Source of the DNA: Streptomyces sp. CB02400
GTDB lineage: Bacteria > Actinomycetota > Actinomycetes > Streptomycetales > Streptomycetaceae
Assembly (NCBI RefSeq): GCF_001905725.1
Contig: NZ_LIWB01000006.1
Location: 62,001-126,000, forward strand
DNA: 64,000 nucleotides
Direction: 5' to 3'
The notes under the pieces: model-generated
What the model was told of the DNA's origin: nothing
What the model saw: only the letters and a program-made list of their open reading frames with translations
Database searches by the model: none
Made by a program: the position numbers and the translations under genes
In this document: positions 48,541-57,227 of the stretch, one piece after another
How the letters are laid out: the number at the start of each line of letters is the position of its first letter
Position numbering within the stretch: the stretch's first letter is position 1

Positions 48541-48676
48541 CGTCGCCCGGCATCGAACAGCCCGTCCGGCGTTCGAGGACGAGGCCCGTCCGGGGCCGAA
48601 GGGGGTCCGGGGCGCAGCCCCAGGGACGGGAAGGGAAGGGGCGGCGGGGGCGAAAACCCTCCGGTCCCCACCCACC
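48541..48676. repeat. Dispersed Streptomyces intergenic repeat (CAGCCCGTCCGGCGTTCGAGG type)
   Basis: The sequence from about 48556 (CAGCCCGTCCGGCGTTCGAG) through GGGGCGCAGCCCCAGGGACG to GGGGCGGCGGGGGCGAA fits a repeat I recall from many Streptomyces intergenic regions. GGGGC/GCCCC pieces form a small hairpin and it may help terminate the convergent genes. Only one copy is in the window, so the repeat call is from memory. Confidence 0.5.
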
Positions 48677-49015
48677 TCACCCCGACCCGACAAGCACCGC
48701 CCCACACCCGGCCATGGCCACCGTACAGACCACCGCGACCGCCGCATACGGCGAAACAAGCGCCCCCGGCTCACTCACAGCCGCCAGCCCCCGGATCCGC
48801 CGATGGGCGATCCATAGAAACCCCACCCAGCAACCACAACACAACACGCACGCGACAACCCCGGCCACGGACACCCCACCCCCCAGCGCCGTCTTCACGG
48901 CCAGCACCGCCGCGACCGTCGCCGACAAAGTCGTCCGCCGCCACGCGAGCCGCGTCCGCTCGGGCTGCAGCCCCGGATCCCGCTCCGCGCCCCGACCCGC
49001 CGCCACCCCGCTCAC
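48677..49015 (-). CDS. DUF202-family small membrane protein (second of a pair)
   Basis: 112 aa. DUF202 signature near the N-terminus, LQPERTRLAWRRTTLSATVAAVLAVK, followed by three hydrophobic helices in total, the last ending GCGAVLVGSG. GTG 49013-49015 overlaps the stop of the preceding DUF202 gene (GTGA), so the two are coupled and may form a heteromer. Function unknown; yeast VTC subunits and bacterial YidH/YidG carry the same domain. Confidence 0.85.
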   Translation of the reverse strand: MSGVAAGRGAERDPGLQPERTRLAWRRTTLSATVAAVLAVKTALGGGVSVAGVVACVLCCGCWVGFLWIAHRRIRGLAAVSEPGALVSPYAAVAVVCTVAMAGCGAVLVGSG

Positions 49016-49404
49016 CCGTCCCACCCGAAGAGCACGACGGCGACCATCGCCCCGGCCACCACCGCCACCACAAGACTCAGCAGCGCCGGGAACCGCGACA
49101 CCGGCAGATCCTCCCCCCGCCGCATCGCCCGCTCGCACCGCACCCAGTGATTGACCGCCCGCAACGCGCACAAGACCCCCGCGGCCAGCAGCGCCAGCGC
49201 CAGCCCGACCCGCCACCCCCACCGCAGGTCCGGCAGGAACTGGTCCACGGCGAACCCGCCCCCGATCAACGCGAGCGCGGTGCGCAGCCAGGCGAGGAAC
49301 GTCCGCTCGTTCGCCAGTGAGAACCGGTAGTCGGGCGTGTCTCCCTCCCGCCGCACCTCGCCGGGCGCGAACCACAACCGAACGTTCCGCACAAAGTCGA
49401 TCAC
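49012..49404 (-). CDS. DUF202 (YidH)-family membrane protein (first of a pair)
   Basis: 130 aa. Hallmark RFSLANERTFLAWLRTALALIGGGFAVDQF, then two more helices (VGLALALLAAGVLCALRAV and FPALLSLVVAVVAGAMVAVVLFG). The charged N-terminus FVRNVRLWFAPGEVRREGD faces the cytoplasm. Adjacent and translationally coupled to a second, different DUF202 protein, as with E. coli yidH-yidG. No biochemical role is established. Confidence 0.88.
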   Translation of the reverse strand: MIDFVRNVRLWFAPGEVRREGDTPDYRFSLANERTFLAWLRTALALIGGGFAVDQFLPDLRWGWRVGLALALLAAGVLCALRAVNHWVRCERAMRRGEDLPVSRFPALLSLVVAVVAGAMVAVVLFGWDG

Positions 49405-49466
49405 GCCGCGACCCTACCGGGGCCACCCGCACCGGGCCGACGGCCGGTACGAAGACGAACACATAC

Positions 49467-50006
49467 TCAGCCCTCCACCCGCCCCGACCGCTCCACCCGC
49501 CCCGACCGGTACGCCTTGAGCCGCTGATACGCCACCAGCCCGTCCGGAGCCCACTCCCACTCCCCGAGCCGCCGCTCCAGCTCCGCCTCCGGCAGGAAGT
49601 CCCCCCAGGCCACCTCCTCCGGCTGCGGCCGTACGGGCCGGTCGCAGCGCACCTCGTACACCGCCGACCACCAGCTCCGGCCCGCCCCGTCGTCGTACAG
49701 GAACGTGAAGACGTACTCGGGGCGCGGCAGCCCGCTCACGCCCAGCTCCTCCTCGGCCTCCCGCAGTGCCGCCTCGTCGTAGCTCTCGCCCGCGCCGACG
49801 ACCCCGCCGACGAACATGTCGTACAGGGAGGGGAAGACCTGCTTGGTCGCGGTGCGGCGGTGGACGAAGATCCGCCCCTCGGCGTCCCGGGCGAGGATGA
49901 AGGCGCAGCGGTGGCGCAGCCCCCGCGCGTAGGCCTCCCCGCGCGGGGACCGCCCGACCACCCGGTCGTTCTCGTCGACGATGTCGATGATCTCCTCAGC
50001 ACTCAT
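49467..50006 (-). CDS. Nudix hydrolase (IPP-isomerase-like fold)
   Basis: 179 aa. Nudix box GVVGAGESYDEAALREAEEELGV (about 70-92) has all consensus positions (G-x5-E-x7-REUxEExGU). The opening SAEEIIDIVDENDRVVGRSPRGEAYARGLRHRCAF is typical of the YfcD/IDI-like group in which the first strand precedes R-H-R. Substrate unknown; nucleoside diphosphate derivatives are typical. ATG 50004-50006 chosen because the family starts E-E-I-I-D there. It lies 62 bp upstream of the DUF202 pair on the same strand... and starts the opposite way from the gene at 50283. Confidence 0.88.
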   Translation of the reverse strand: MSAEEIIDIVDENDRVVGRSPRGEAYARGLRHRCAFILARDAEGRIFVHRRTATKQVFPSLYDMFVGGVVGAGESYDEAALREAEEELGVSGLPRPEYVFTFLYDDGAGRSWWSAVYEVRCDRPVRPQPEEVAWGDFLPEAELERRLGEWEWAPDGLVAYQRLKAYRSGRVERSGRVEG

Positions 50007-50282
50007 ACGACCATCCAAGCAGCGGCCGGCCCTCGCCCGACGAGGACCCGACGAGGACCCGACCGCTCACCCACCCGAGCGGCCTTCCGGCCCGGACGCC
50101 ACAAGTAGCCCGTTCGTGACCGCAGTTGACGCGAGTAACACCCGGTACGCCCTTGACGTGATCCGTTCGCTGACGGTTTGCTGTCTGTGATCAGCTCATG
50201 GCAATCGGCAGCCGACCACTGCCACACCGACCACCCGCCGTGAGCCGGCGACCACAAGAAGAGCGCGTGAGGAAGTCCCGCG

Positions 50283-51233
50283 GTGCCCCCACCCCCGCCT
50301 CCCCTCGGCCGTGCCCGCAGACGGGCGGCACAGGCATTCGACGAGGCCCTCGACGACGCCGAACTCGTCGCCGCGCGGACCGCGCTGGCACAGGGCCGAT
50401 GGCAGGACACCCGCTCGCTGCTGGTCCGTACGGGGGAGGACTGGGACCGCCGGGGCCACCGCGTCACGGTGCTCGCCCGGGAGTCGTCCAGCGCCGCCTG
50501 GGCCCGTGAGTGGCTGCTCGCCGAACCCGACTCCGGTGACGCGTCCGTGCTGCTCGCCCTGGCCCAGGTGCGGCGCGCGCTGCGCGGCAAGGAGAAACCG
50601 GCCCGTGCCCGCGAGGTCTGCCACCGGGCGGCGGAGCTGGTGCCCGCCGACCCCACCCCCTGGCTCGGACTGCTCCTGCTGGAGTGCGCCCAGGGGGCCG
50701 AGGGGGACGTGGTCCGGCTCTTCGAGCAGATCCGCACCCGGTACGCGGACCACCACCACGCCCACCACCTGGTGGTCGCCTGGCTCGCCGAGCGCCGCGT
50801 GGAGGCGGGCCCGGACCCGCTGCACGAGGTGTACGACTTCGCCAACTGGGCCGCGGAACAGGCACCCGCCGACTCCCCGCTGGCGATCCTGCCGGTCATC
50901 GCGCACGCCGAGCGCTACCGCACCCTGGCCGCCGCCGGACACGAACCCGCCGACCCGGTCGCCTCCGGCCACTGGGTCGGCCGCCGCGCCCGGCAGGTGA
51001 TGAAGGCCGCCTTCGACTGGTGGCTGGAGTGGGAGCACGAAGGCCACCCGCGCCGCCTGATCGACCTCAACTTCCTCGCCCACGCCAAGGTCTGCGAGGG
51101 CCGGGGCGCCGAGGCCGCCGCCCTCTTCCACCGCATCGGAGACCACGCCACACCCACCCCTTGGTCGTACCCCGACCGTGACGCCCTGACCGCCTTCCGC
51201 ACCGCCCGTGCCGCAGCCCTGGGCACGGCCTGA
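50283..51233 (+). CDS. Conserved hypothetical protein, helical repeat (TPR-like)
   Basis: 316 aa, predicted soluble and almost wholly α-helical. Segments such as ARTALAQGRWQDTRSLLVRTGEDWDRRGHRVTVLA and REVCHRAAELVPADPTPWLGLLLLECAQG resemble TPR/solenoid helices; HEPADPVASGHWVGRRARQVMKAAFDWWLEWEHEGHP is a distinctive Trp-rich block near 235-265. No catalytic motif recognised. GTG 50283 opens M-P-P-P-P-P-P. Followed 57 bp later by the APC permease on the same strand, but no functional link is evident. I recall homologues in many Streptomyces without assigned function. Confidence 0.75.
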   Translation: MPPPPPPLGRARRRAAQAFDEALDDAELVAARTALAQGRWQDTRSLLVRTGEDWDRRGHRVTVLARESSSAAWAREWLLAEPDSGDASVLLALAQVRRALRGKEKPARAREVCHRAAELVPADPTPWLGLLLLECAQGAEGDVVRLFEQIRTRYADHHHAHHLVVAWLAERRVEAGPDPLHEVYDFANWAAEQAPADSPLAILPVIAHAERYRTLAAAGHEPADPVASGHWVGRRARQVMKAAFDWWLEWEHEGHPRRLIDLNFLAHAKVCEGRGAEAAALFHRIGDHATPTPWSYPDRDALTAFRTARAAALGTA

Positions 51234-51289
51234 CCCCAGCCCCCCGCATCCGCCCGCCGCAACCACAACCGACCAAGGACGGTCTCGAG

Positions 51290-52840
51290 ATGACGACGGA
51301 CAGTTCGAGCACTTCGAGCAGGAGCAGAGCGACAGCCGACGGCATCAGTACCTTCAAGGGGCAGGAGCGCGCCCTGCGCGCCGACCGCCTCGGCACGGGG
51401 GGCCTGCTGCTCTCCGTCCTCGCCGCGACCGCCCCCCTCATGGTGGTCGCCGGTGTCATGCCCACCACATTCGCGGTGATGGGCATCGTCGGCCAGCCGC
51501 TGCTCTTCGTGATCCTCGGCGTCGTACTGGTCCTCTTCAGCCTCGGCTACGCCGAGATGAGCCGGCACGTCCACAACGCCGGCGCCTTCTACGCCTACAT
51601 CTCCCGCGGCCTCGGCGGCACCGCCGGAGCGGGCGCAGCCCTGGTAGCGCTCGTCGCCTACAACGCCCTCCAGGTCGGCATCTACGGCATCTTCGGCTTC
51701 GAGGTCTCCGGCCTCTTCGCCACCTACGCCGACCTCGAGGTCGCCTGGTGGATACCGGCGCTCGTGGCCGTCCTCGCCGTCGGCGCGCTGGGCTGGCTGA
51801 AGATCGACGTCAACGCGCGCGTGCTCGGCGTGCTGCTGGTCATCGAGGTGCTGCTGGTCGTCGTCTTCGACATCGCCGCCGTCGCCGACCCCGGCAAGGA
51901 GGGCCTGTCGCTGCACGCCTTCAACCCGGACACGCTCAGCGGCGCCGGCGTCGGCACCGCCCTGTGCTTCTGCATCGCCGCCTTCCTCGGCTTCGAACAG
52001 GCCCCCGTCTACGCCGAGGAGACCAGCAGGCCGCACGTCCTCGTACCGCGCGTGATGTTCCTCGCGGTCACCGGCGTCGCCGTCTTCTTCGCCCTCAGCA
52101 GCTGGGCGCTCACCGTCGCCACCGGCCCCGCCGGGATCGTCGGCGCCTCCCAGGAGCAGAGCGCCGGCCTGCTGTTCTTCCTCACCGAGGACCGCCTGGG
52201 CGGAACCTTCACCGACGTCCTGCACATCCTCTTCGTGACCGGCATGTTCGCGGCCATGCTCAGCTTCCACAACGTCGTCGCCCGGTACGCCTTCGCCATG
52301 GGCCGCGAGGGCCTGCTGCCCGCCGCCTTCGGCCGCACCACCGGCACCAGCGGCGCCCCCGGCACCGGCTCCCTGCTCCAGACCGTCATCGCCGCCGTGC
52401 TGGTCCTCGCCTTCGCGCTCACCGACGACAAGCCGACCGGCGACCCGACCGCTCCGGTCCTGCACCTGTTCACCTGGGGCGGCAACATCGGAGCCCTCGG
52501 CGTGATCGTGCTGATGGCGATCGCCTCCCTGTCCGTCGTCGTCTTCTTCGTCCGCCGCGGTGCCGCGGGCGCGCAGAGCTGGCGGCTGGTCACCTCCGCG
52601 CTGGCGGGCATCGCCCTGGTCGTCATCGCCGGCTACACGGTCAAGGACTTCGACGTACTGGTCGGCGCGGGACCCGACTCCTCGCTGAGCTGGATCCTGC
52701 CCGGCATCATCGGGCTCGCCCTGGTCGTCGGCCTGGTCCAGGGCGCCGTCCTGCGCGCCCGCGCCCCCGAGAGGCACGCCCGCATCGGGCTCGGCAACGA
52801 GGCGTTCCAGCTCGAGAAGGAGGCCGAGCGCACCTCGTAG
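51290..52840 (+). CDS. APC-superfamily amino acid permease
   Basis: 516 aa, about 12 helices. After a polar N-terminus come GTGGLLLSVLAATAPLMVVAGVMPTTFAVMG and the family motif YAEMSRHVHNAGAFYAYISRGLGG (about 86-109). FCIAAFLGFEQAPVYAEETSRPHVLVPRVM marks helix 6, where substrate contacts lie, and FAMGREGLLPAAFGRT the loop after helix 8. Substrate not specified; metabolite or amino acid uptake is typical. ATG 51290. A terminator-like hairpin follows in the gap to the molybdoenzyme gene. Confidence 0.9.
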   Translation: MTTDSSSTSSRSRATADGISTFKGQERALRADRLGTGGLLLSVLAATAPLMVVAGVMPTTFAVMGIVGQPLLFVILGVVLVLFSLGYAEMSRHVHNAGAFYAYISRGLGGTAGAGAALVALVAYNALQVGIYGIFGFEVSGLFATYADLEVAWWIPALVAVLAVGALGWLKIDVNARVLGVLLVIEVLLVVVFDIAAVADPGKEGLSLHAFNPDTLSGAGVGTALCFCIAAFLGFEQAPVYAEETSRPHVLVPRVMFLAVTGVAVFFALSSWALTVATGPAGIVGASQEQSAGLLFFLTEDRLGGTFTDVLHILFVTGMFAAMLSFHNVVARYAFAMGREGLLPAAFGRTTGTSGAPGTGSLLQTVIAAVLVLAFALTDDKPTGDPTAPVLHLFTWGGNIGALGVIVLMAIASLSVVVFFVRRGAAGAQSWRLVTSALAGIALVVIAGYTVKDFDVLVGAGPDSSLSWILPGIIGLALVVGLVQGAVLRARAPERHARIGLGNEAFQLEKEAERTS

Positions 52841-52866
52841 AGGAGCCGCTTACGAAAGTCTGACGG

Positions 52867-52903
52867 GCACCCGCGCTCCCTGGTCCGACGGGGACGCGGG
52901 TGC
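52867..52903 (+). terminator. Hairpin after the APC permease gene
   Basis: 9-bp stem GCACCCGCG/CGCGGGTGC with a 19-base loop, 27 bases after the stop and just before the next gene. Confidence 0.6.
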
Positions 52904-52915
52904 TCGAATGGAGAA

Positions 52916-53662
52916 GTGAACTCCGAACAGCCGCCGCAGCTCCCCGACGAGGGGGACGCGCGGGGCAAACCCATCGGCCGCCGCGTCCTCCTCGGCACCC
53001 TCGGCCTGGGCGCCCTCGGCGTGGTCACCGCGCCCACCCTCCAGCGCGGCCTGGAATCCTTCCTCGCCGGAGCCTCCGACAAGGACCCCACCGGTCTGAC
53101 CGGACTGCTCCCCAACGGCGGCGGCTTCCGCTACTACTCCGTCACCTCGTCCGTCCCGCGGAAGAACGCCGACACCTACCGCCTCACGGTCGACGGCCTC
53201 GTCGACCGCCCCACCTCCTACACCCTGGCCGGACTGAAGGCCCTGCCGCAGACCCGCATGGTCCGGGACGTCCAGTGCGTCACCGGCTGGCGGGTGCCGG
53301 ACACGCCGTTCGAGGGTGTGCGCCTGTCCCGGCTCCTGGACGCCGCGGGAGTGCGCCCTTCGGCCGGGGCGGTGCGCTTCACCTGCTTCGACGGCGCGTA
53401 CTCCGAGAGCCTCACCCTCGACCAGGCCCGCCGCGCCGACGTCCTGGTCGCCCTGCGCATGCGGGACGAGGACCTCGGCCACGCCCACGGCGGCCCGGTC
53501 CGCCTCTACGTGGCCCCGATGTACTTCTACAAGTCCGCCAAGTGGCTCTCCGGCATCACCGTCACCGAGGACGTCGAACCCGGCTACTGGGAGGAGCGCG
53601 GCTACGACATCGACGCCTGGGTCGGCCGCTCGAACGGACGCGAAGATGAGCCTACGGACTGA
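52916..53662 (+). CDS. Sulfite-oxidase-fold molybdoenzyme (MsrP/YedY-like), Tat signal
   Basis: 248 aa. Twin arginine GRRVLLGTLGLGALG (about 21-35) in an uncleaved or cleaved Tat leader, then the SUOX-fold domain. The molybdenum-coordinating cysteine is C121 in MVRDVQCVTGWRV; the substrate-pocket arginine lies in the same segment. VRLYVAPMYFYKSAKWLSGI completes the family. It would act outside the membrane as a reductase or dehydrogenase, taking or giving electrons to the cytochrome b encoded next. GTG 52916 preceded by GGAGAA. The stop lies 17 bases inside the cytochrome gene, so the two are coupled. Confidence 0.88.
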   Translation: MNSEQPPQLPDEGDARGKPIGRRVLLGTLGLGALGVVTAPTLQRGLESFLAGASDKDPTGLTGLLPNGGGFRYYSVTSSVPRKNADTYRLTVDGLVDRPTSYTLAGLKALPQTRMVRDVQCVTGWRVPDTPFEGVRLSRLLDAAGVRPSAGAVRFTCFDGAYSESLTLDQARRADVLVALRMRDEDLGHAHGGPVRLYVAPMYFYKSAKWLSGITVTEDVEPGYWEERGYDIDAWVGRSNGREDEPTD

Positions 53663-54269
53663 CACCCCGCCCGCCGCCACCGCCGTACGGCGCTTCGGCC
53701 GCGCCGAACGCCGGGTGCACCGCACCACGGCCGTACTGATGGGCGTCTGCGTCTTCACGGCCGCCTGCCTCTACGTCCCCCAGCTCGCCCAGCTCGTGGG
53801 CCGCCGCGCCCTCGTCGTCACCCTCCACCAGTGGTCCGGGCTCGCTCTCCCCGTCCCCGTCCTCGTCGGTCTCGCCTCCCGCGCCTTCCGAGCCGACCTG
53901 GGCCGCCTCAACCGCTTCGGCCCGCACGACCGCACCTGGCTGCGGGCCGCCCTGCGCCGCGACAGGCGCCCCGCGTCCCGCCCGGCCGGCAAGTTCAACG
54001 CGGGACAGAAGATCTACGCGGCCTGGATCGCGGGCGCCACACTGGTCATGCTCGGCACCGGACTGCTGATGTGGTTCACCCACCTCACCCCGCTGGTGTG
54101 GCGCACCAGCGCCACCTTCGTCCACGACTGGCTGGCGCTGACCATCGGCATCGTCCTCGCCGGGCACATCGGCATGGCCCTGGCGGACCCCGAGGCCCGC
54201 CGCGGCATGCGCACGGGCTCCGTCGGCCGCGACTGGGCGGAGCGCGAACACCCGCTGTGGCGCCCCTGA
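53646..54269 (+). CDS. Cytochrome b561-type membrane subunit
   Basis: 207 aa, four to five helices. Candidate haem-ligating histidines sit in RRVHRTTAVLM, TLHQWSGLALP, ATFVHDWLALTIG and LAGHIGMAL, the pattern of Ni-hydrogenase/formate-dehydrogenase-like cytochrome b domains. KFNAGQKIYAAWIAG is typical of the family's central loop. It would pass electrons between the quinone pool and the MsrP-like enzyme. ATG 53646 inside the 3' end of the upstream gene. In E. coli the equivalent partner of MsrP is MsrQ; this is a different but analogous membrane subunit. Confidence 0.87.
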   Translation: MSLRTDTPPAATAVRRFGRAERRVHRTTAVLMGVCVFTAACLYVPQLAQLVGRRALVVTLHQWSGLALPVPVLVGLASRAFRADLGRLNRFGPHDRTWLRAALRRDRRPASRPAGKFNAGQKIYAAWIAGATLVMLGTGLLMWFTHLTPLVWRTSATFVHDWLALTIGIVLAGHIGMALADPEARRGMRTGSVGRDWAEREHPLWRP

Positions 54270-54295
54270 AACCGCGGCGCCCCTGAAACGACACG

Positions 54296-54330
54296 GGCCC
54301 ACCCGCGCCCCGAGGGGGAGCGGGTGGGCC
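54296..54330. terminator. Bidirectional terminator between cytochrome b and gntP
   Basis: Perfect 11-bp stem GGCCCACCCGC/GCGGGTGGGCC around a 13-base GC-rich loop, between convergent genes. Confidence 0.85.
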
Positions 54331-54349
54331 GTACGCGTCCGGTCTTCGG

Positions 54350-55747
54350 CTAAATGATCAGCGACAGCAGCAGCACCAGGGCACCGGCGACCACCGAGAT
54401 GATCGTCTCCATGATCGACCAGGTCTTGATCGTCTGCCCGACGTTCAGCCCGAAGTACTCCTTCACCAGCCAGAACCCGGCGTCGTTGACATGGCTGAAG
54501 AACAGCGAACCGGCACCGATCGCCAGCACCAGCAGGGCCGCGTGCGTGGTCGACATGTCGGCCGCCAGCGGCGCCACCAGACCGGCCGCCGAGACGGTCG
54601 CCACCGTCGCCGAACCGGTCGCCAGCCGGATCGCCACCGCGATCAGCCAGGCCAGCAGCAGCGCCGGGATCGACCAGTCCTCGGAGATCTCCAGGATCAT
54701 CTGACCCACACCGGTGTCGATCAGGGTCTGCTTGAAGCCACCGCCCGCGCCGACGATCAGCAGGATGCCCGCGATCGGCGCGAGACTCTTCTCGACCAGC
54801 TGCTGCATCCGCTCCTTGCTGAACCCGGCGGGCATGCCGAGCGTGAAGATGCCGACCAGCACGGCCGCGAGCAGCGCGATCAGCGGGGAGCCGATCACGT
54901 CGAACACGCGCTGGACGTTGTGCTCGGGGTCGTCGATGACGATGTCGACCAGCGCCTTGGCCAGCATCAGCACGACCGGCAGCAGGATCGTGGCCAGCGT
55001 CGCGCCGAAGCTCGGACGCTTCTCCAGGTCCTCGGAGGGCCGCTGCGGGATCATCCGCTCCGGGGCCGGGACGTCCACCCAGCGGGCGGCGTACTTCGAG
55101 AACAGCGGACCGGCGATGACGACCGTCGGTATCGCGACGAGCACGCCCAGCGCCAGCGTCACACCGAGGTTGGCGCCGACGGCGTCGATCGCGACCAGCG
55201 GACCGGGGTGCGGCGGCACCAGACCGTGCATCACGGAAAGACCGGCGAGCGCCGGGATGCCGATGCGCATCAGGGAGTAGTTGCCGCGCTTGGCGACCAT
55301 CAGCACCACCGGGATCAGCAGCACCACGCCGACCTCGAAGAACAGCGGCAGACCGATCACCGAGGCGATCAGCACCATCGCCCACGGCATGGAACGGCCG
55401 CTCGCCCTGGCGAGGATGGTGTCGACGATCTGGTCGGCGCCGCCGGAGTCGGCGAGCATCTTGCCGAGGATCGCGCCGAGGGCGATCAGCACGCCCACAC
55501 CGGCGACGGTGGAGCCGAGTCCGGCACTGAAGCTGGTGATGACCTTGTCGAGCGGCGCGCCGGCGAAGGCGCCGAGCGCCAGCGTCCCGATGGTCAGGGA
55601 CAGGAAGGCGTGCAGCTTGAACTTGGTGATGAGCAGGACGATGACGGCGATGCCCAGGAGCACGGCGATGCCCAGCTGGGCGTGGCCGGCCGAGGTGATC
55701 GACTCGGGTGCGTCCGCTGCCAGCATCTCAACGCTGAGTCTGGTCAC
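54350..55747 (-). CDS. gntP: Gluconate permease (GntP family)
   Basis: 465 aa, about 12-14 helices. GntP signatures: LSLTIGTLALGAFAGAPL, VLIALGAILGKMLADSGGADQIVDTIL (about 84-110), GLPLFFEVGVVLLIPVV, HGLVPPHPGPLVAID and GSLFFSHVNDAGFWLVKEYFG. Imports D-gluconate with protons. Start GTG 55745-55747 (M-T-R-L-S-V). Downstream of gntK by 83 bp on the same strand. The opposite-strand gntR and the palindrome at 56374 indicate repression relieved by gluconate or a phosphorylated derivative, as studied for the S. coelicolor homologues SCO1678-1680 (from memory). Confidence 0.95.
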   Translation of the reverse strand: MTRLSVEMLAADAPESITSAGHAQLGIAVLLGIAVIVLLITKFKLHAFLSLTIGTLALGAFAGAPLDKVITSFSAGLGSTVAGVGVLIALGAILGKMLADSGGADQIVDTILARASGRSMPWAMVLIASVIGLPLFFEVGVVLLIPVVLMVAKRGNYSLMRIGIPALAGLSVMHGLVPPHPGPLVAIDAVGANLGVTLALGVLVAIPTVVIAGPLFSKYAARWVDVPAPERMIPQRPSEDLEKRPSFGATLATILLPVVLMLAKALVDIVIDDPEHNVQRVFDVIGSPLIALLAAVLVGIFTLGMPAGFSKERMQQLVEKSLAPIAGILLIVGAGGGFKQTLIDTGVGQMILEISEDWSIPALLLAWLIAVAIRLATGSATVATVSAAGLVAPLAADMSTTHAALLVLAIGAGSLFFSHVNDAGFWLVKEYFGLNVGQTIKTWSIMETIISVVAGALVLLLSLII

Positions 55748-55830
55748 GGTGGTTCCCTTGTTTCTACGGGGGAGGGGAGAAGACCGGGGGGGGTGGGGGC
55801 GCCCCGGGAAATGGGGGTCCGGTCAGGGAC

Positions 55831-56349
55831 CTACGCGGTCGGCTCGGGGAGGGCGTCCAGGGCGGCGGCCGCCCGTGCGCTGATCTCCTCGGGGCTGCCC
55901 GCCACGTCCACGGCGACCCCGGCCTCGTCCGGCTCCAGCGGCTGGAGCGTGGCGAACTGGGAGTCGAGCAGCGCCGTGGGCATGAAGTGGCCCTGCCGGT
56001 GCGACATCCGGTCCTCGACGAGCGCGCGGTCACCGGAGAGGTGCACGAAGACCACACCGGGCGCGGCGGCCCGCAGCCGGTCGCGGTACGACCGCTTCAG
56101 CGCCGAGCAGCTGACCACCCCGCCGAGACCGGCCCGTCCGTGCGCCCAGTCGCCGATGGCGTCGAGCCAGGGCCACCGGTCGTCGTCGGTGAGCGGGGTA
56201 CCGGCCGACATCTTGGCGATGTTGGCCGGCGGGTGGAAATCGTCGCCCTCGGCGTACGGGACGCCGAACCGGGCCGCGAGCAGGGGACCGATGGTGGTCT
56301 TCCCGGTGCCCGCGACGCCCATGACCACGACGACATGGGGGGTGTTCAT
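55831..56349 (-). CDS. gntK: Gluconokinase
   Basis: 172 aa, GntK/IdnK-type P-loop kinase. Walker A VVMGVAGTGKTTIGPLLAA (about 8-26), EGDDFHPPANIAKMSAGTPLTDDDRWPWLD (the gluconate-binding DFHP signature), and VVSCSALKRSYRDRLR. Phosphorylates gluconate to 6-phosphogluconate for the pentose phosphate pathway. Start ATG 56349, where conserved sequence begins; an earlier in-frame ATG would run through the operator region. First gene of the gntK-gntP operon. Confidence 0.95.
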   Translation of the reverse strand: MNTPHVVVVMGVAGTGKTTIGPLLAARFGVPYAEGDDFHPPANIAKMSAGTPLTDDDRWPWLDAIGDWAHGRAGLGGVVSCSALKRSYRDRLRAAAPGVVFVHLSGDRALVEDRMSHRQGHFMPTALLDSQFATLQPLEPDEAGVAVDVAGSPEEISARAAAALDALPEPTA

Positions 56350-56373
56350 CGCTGCCTCACTGTCTGATGTCTT

Positions 56374-56394
56374 CGTCGACACGTGATGTCGACG
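56374..56394. promoter_or_regulatory. Gluconate operator (8-5-8 palindrome)
   Basis: CGTCGACA-CGTGA-TGTCGACG: perfect arms, 25 bases before the gntK start and about 93 before gntR. A second shorter repeat AAGTC-T-GACTT lies at 56442-56452 near gntR. Both are candidate GntR-binding sites. Confidence 0.7.
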
Positions 56395-56486
56395 CAACTG
56401 AAGCTCATTAGGTACGACGAATTCAAGAGCCTGTGACATATAAGTCTGACTTTTTATTCCCGTGACCCGCCCCGTACTCTGAGTGC

Positions 56487-57188
56487 ATGAGCACCACGGG
56501 CCGGGGGCTGCACGGCCGCGTACTGGACACCCTCGGCCCCGAGATCACCGCCGGCGAGTACCCGCCCGGCAGCGTCCTGCGCACCGACGAACTCGCACAG
56601 CGTTTCGACGTGTCGCGCTCCGTGATGCGCGAGGTCGTCCGCGTCCTGGAGTCCATGCACCTGGTCGAGTCCCGGCGCCGCGTCGGCGTGACGGTCCTGC
56701 CGGCCCACGAGTGGAACGTGTACGACCCCCAGGTCATCCGCTGGCGCCTGGCCGGTGCGGACCGCCCCCGCCAACTGCGCTCCCTCACGGTGCTGCGCTC
56801 GGCGATCGAGCCCGTCGCGGCGGGCCTGGCCGCCCGCTACGCCACTCCCGAGCAGTGCGCCGAACTCACCGAGTGCGCCCTCGGCATGGTCGCCAACTCC
56901 AGCGGTCACCGCCTGGAGGGCTACCTCTTCCACGACGTGGCGTTCCACCGCGTGATCCTGACCGCCTCCGGCAACGAGATGTTCGCCCGCCTCGGCGACG
57001 TCGTCGCCGAGGTGCTGTCCGGCCGCACCCACCACGACGTGATGTTCGAGGACCCCGACCCCGCCGCCGTCACCCTGCACGTCCAGCTCGCGGAGGCGGT
57101 CCGCGAACGCGACGCCGCCCGCGCGGAGAAGCTGACCCGCGAGATCACCGAGGGCGCCCTCCAGGAACTGGACATCCTGGCGCCCTGA
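56487..57188 (+). CDS. gntR: FadR-type GntR-family regulator of gluconate genes
   Basis: 233 aa. Winged helix 10-75 with LDTLGPEITAGEYPPGSVLRTDELAQRFDVSRSVMREVVRVLESMHLVE; FCD effector domain from about 95 to the end, with the metal/ligand residues in FHDVAFHRVILTASGNEMFARL and the final RTHHD. ATG 56487. Divergent from gntK-gntP with 137 bp between starts. As a typical autoregulated repressor it would bind the palindrome(s) in that gap and be released by gluconate or 6-phosphogluconate. Confidence 0.93.
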   Translation: MSTTGRGLHGRVLDTLGPEITAGEYPPGSVLRTDELAQRFDVSRSVMREVVRVLESMHLVESRRRVGVTVLPAHEWNVYDPQVIRWRLAGADRPRQLRSLTVLRSAIEPVAAGLAARYATPEQCAELTECALGMVANSSGHRLEGYLFHDVAFHRVILTASGNEMFARLGDVVAEVLSGRTHHDVMFEDPDPAAVTLHVQLAEAVRERDAARAEKLTREITEGALQELDILAP

Positions 57189-57227
57189 CGGCCGTACGGT
57201 GTCGGACCCCGGCGCTAGGTTTCTCGC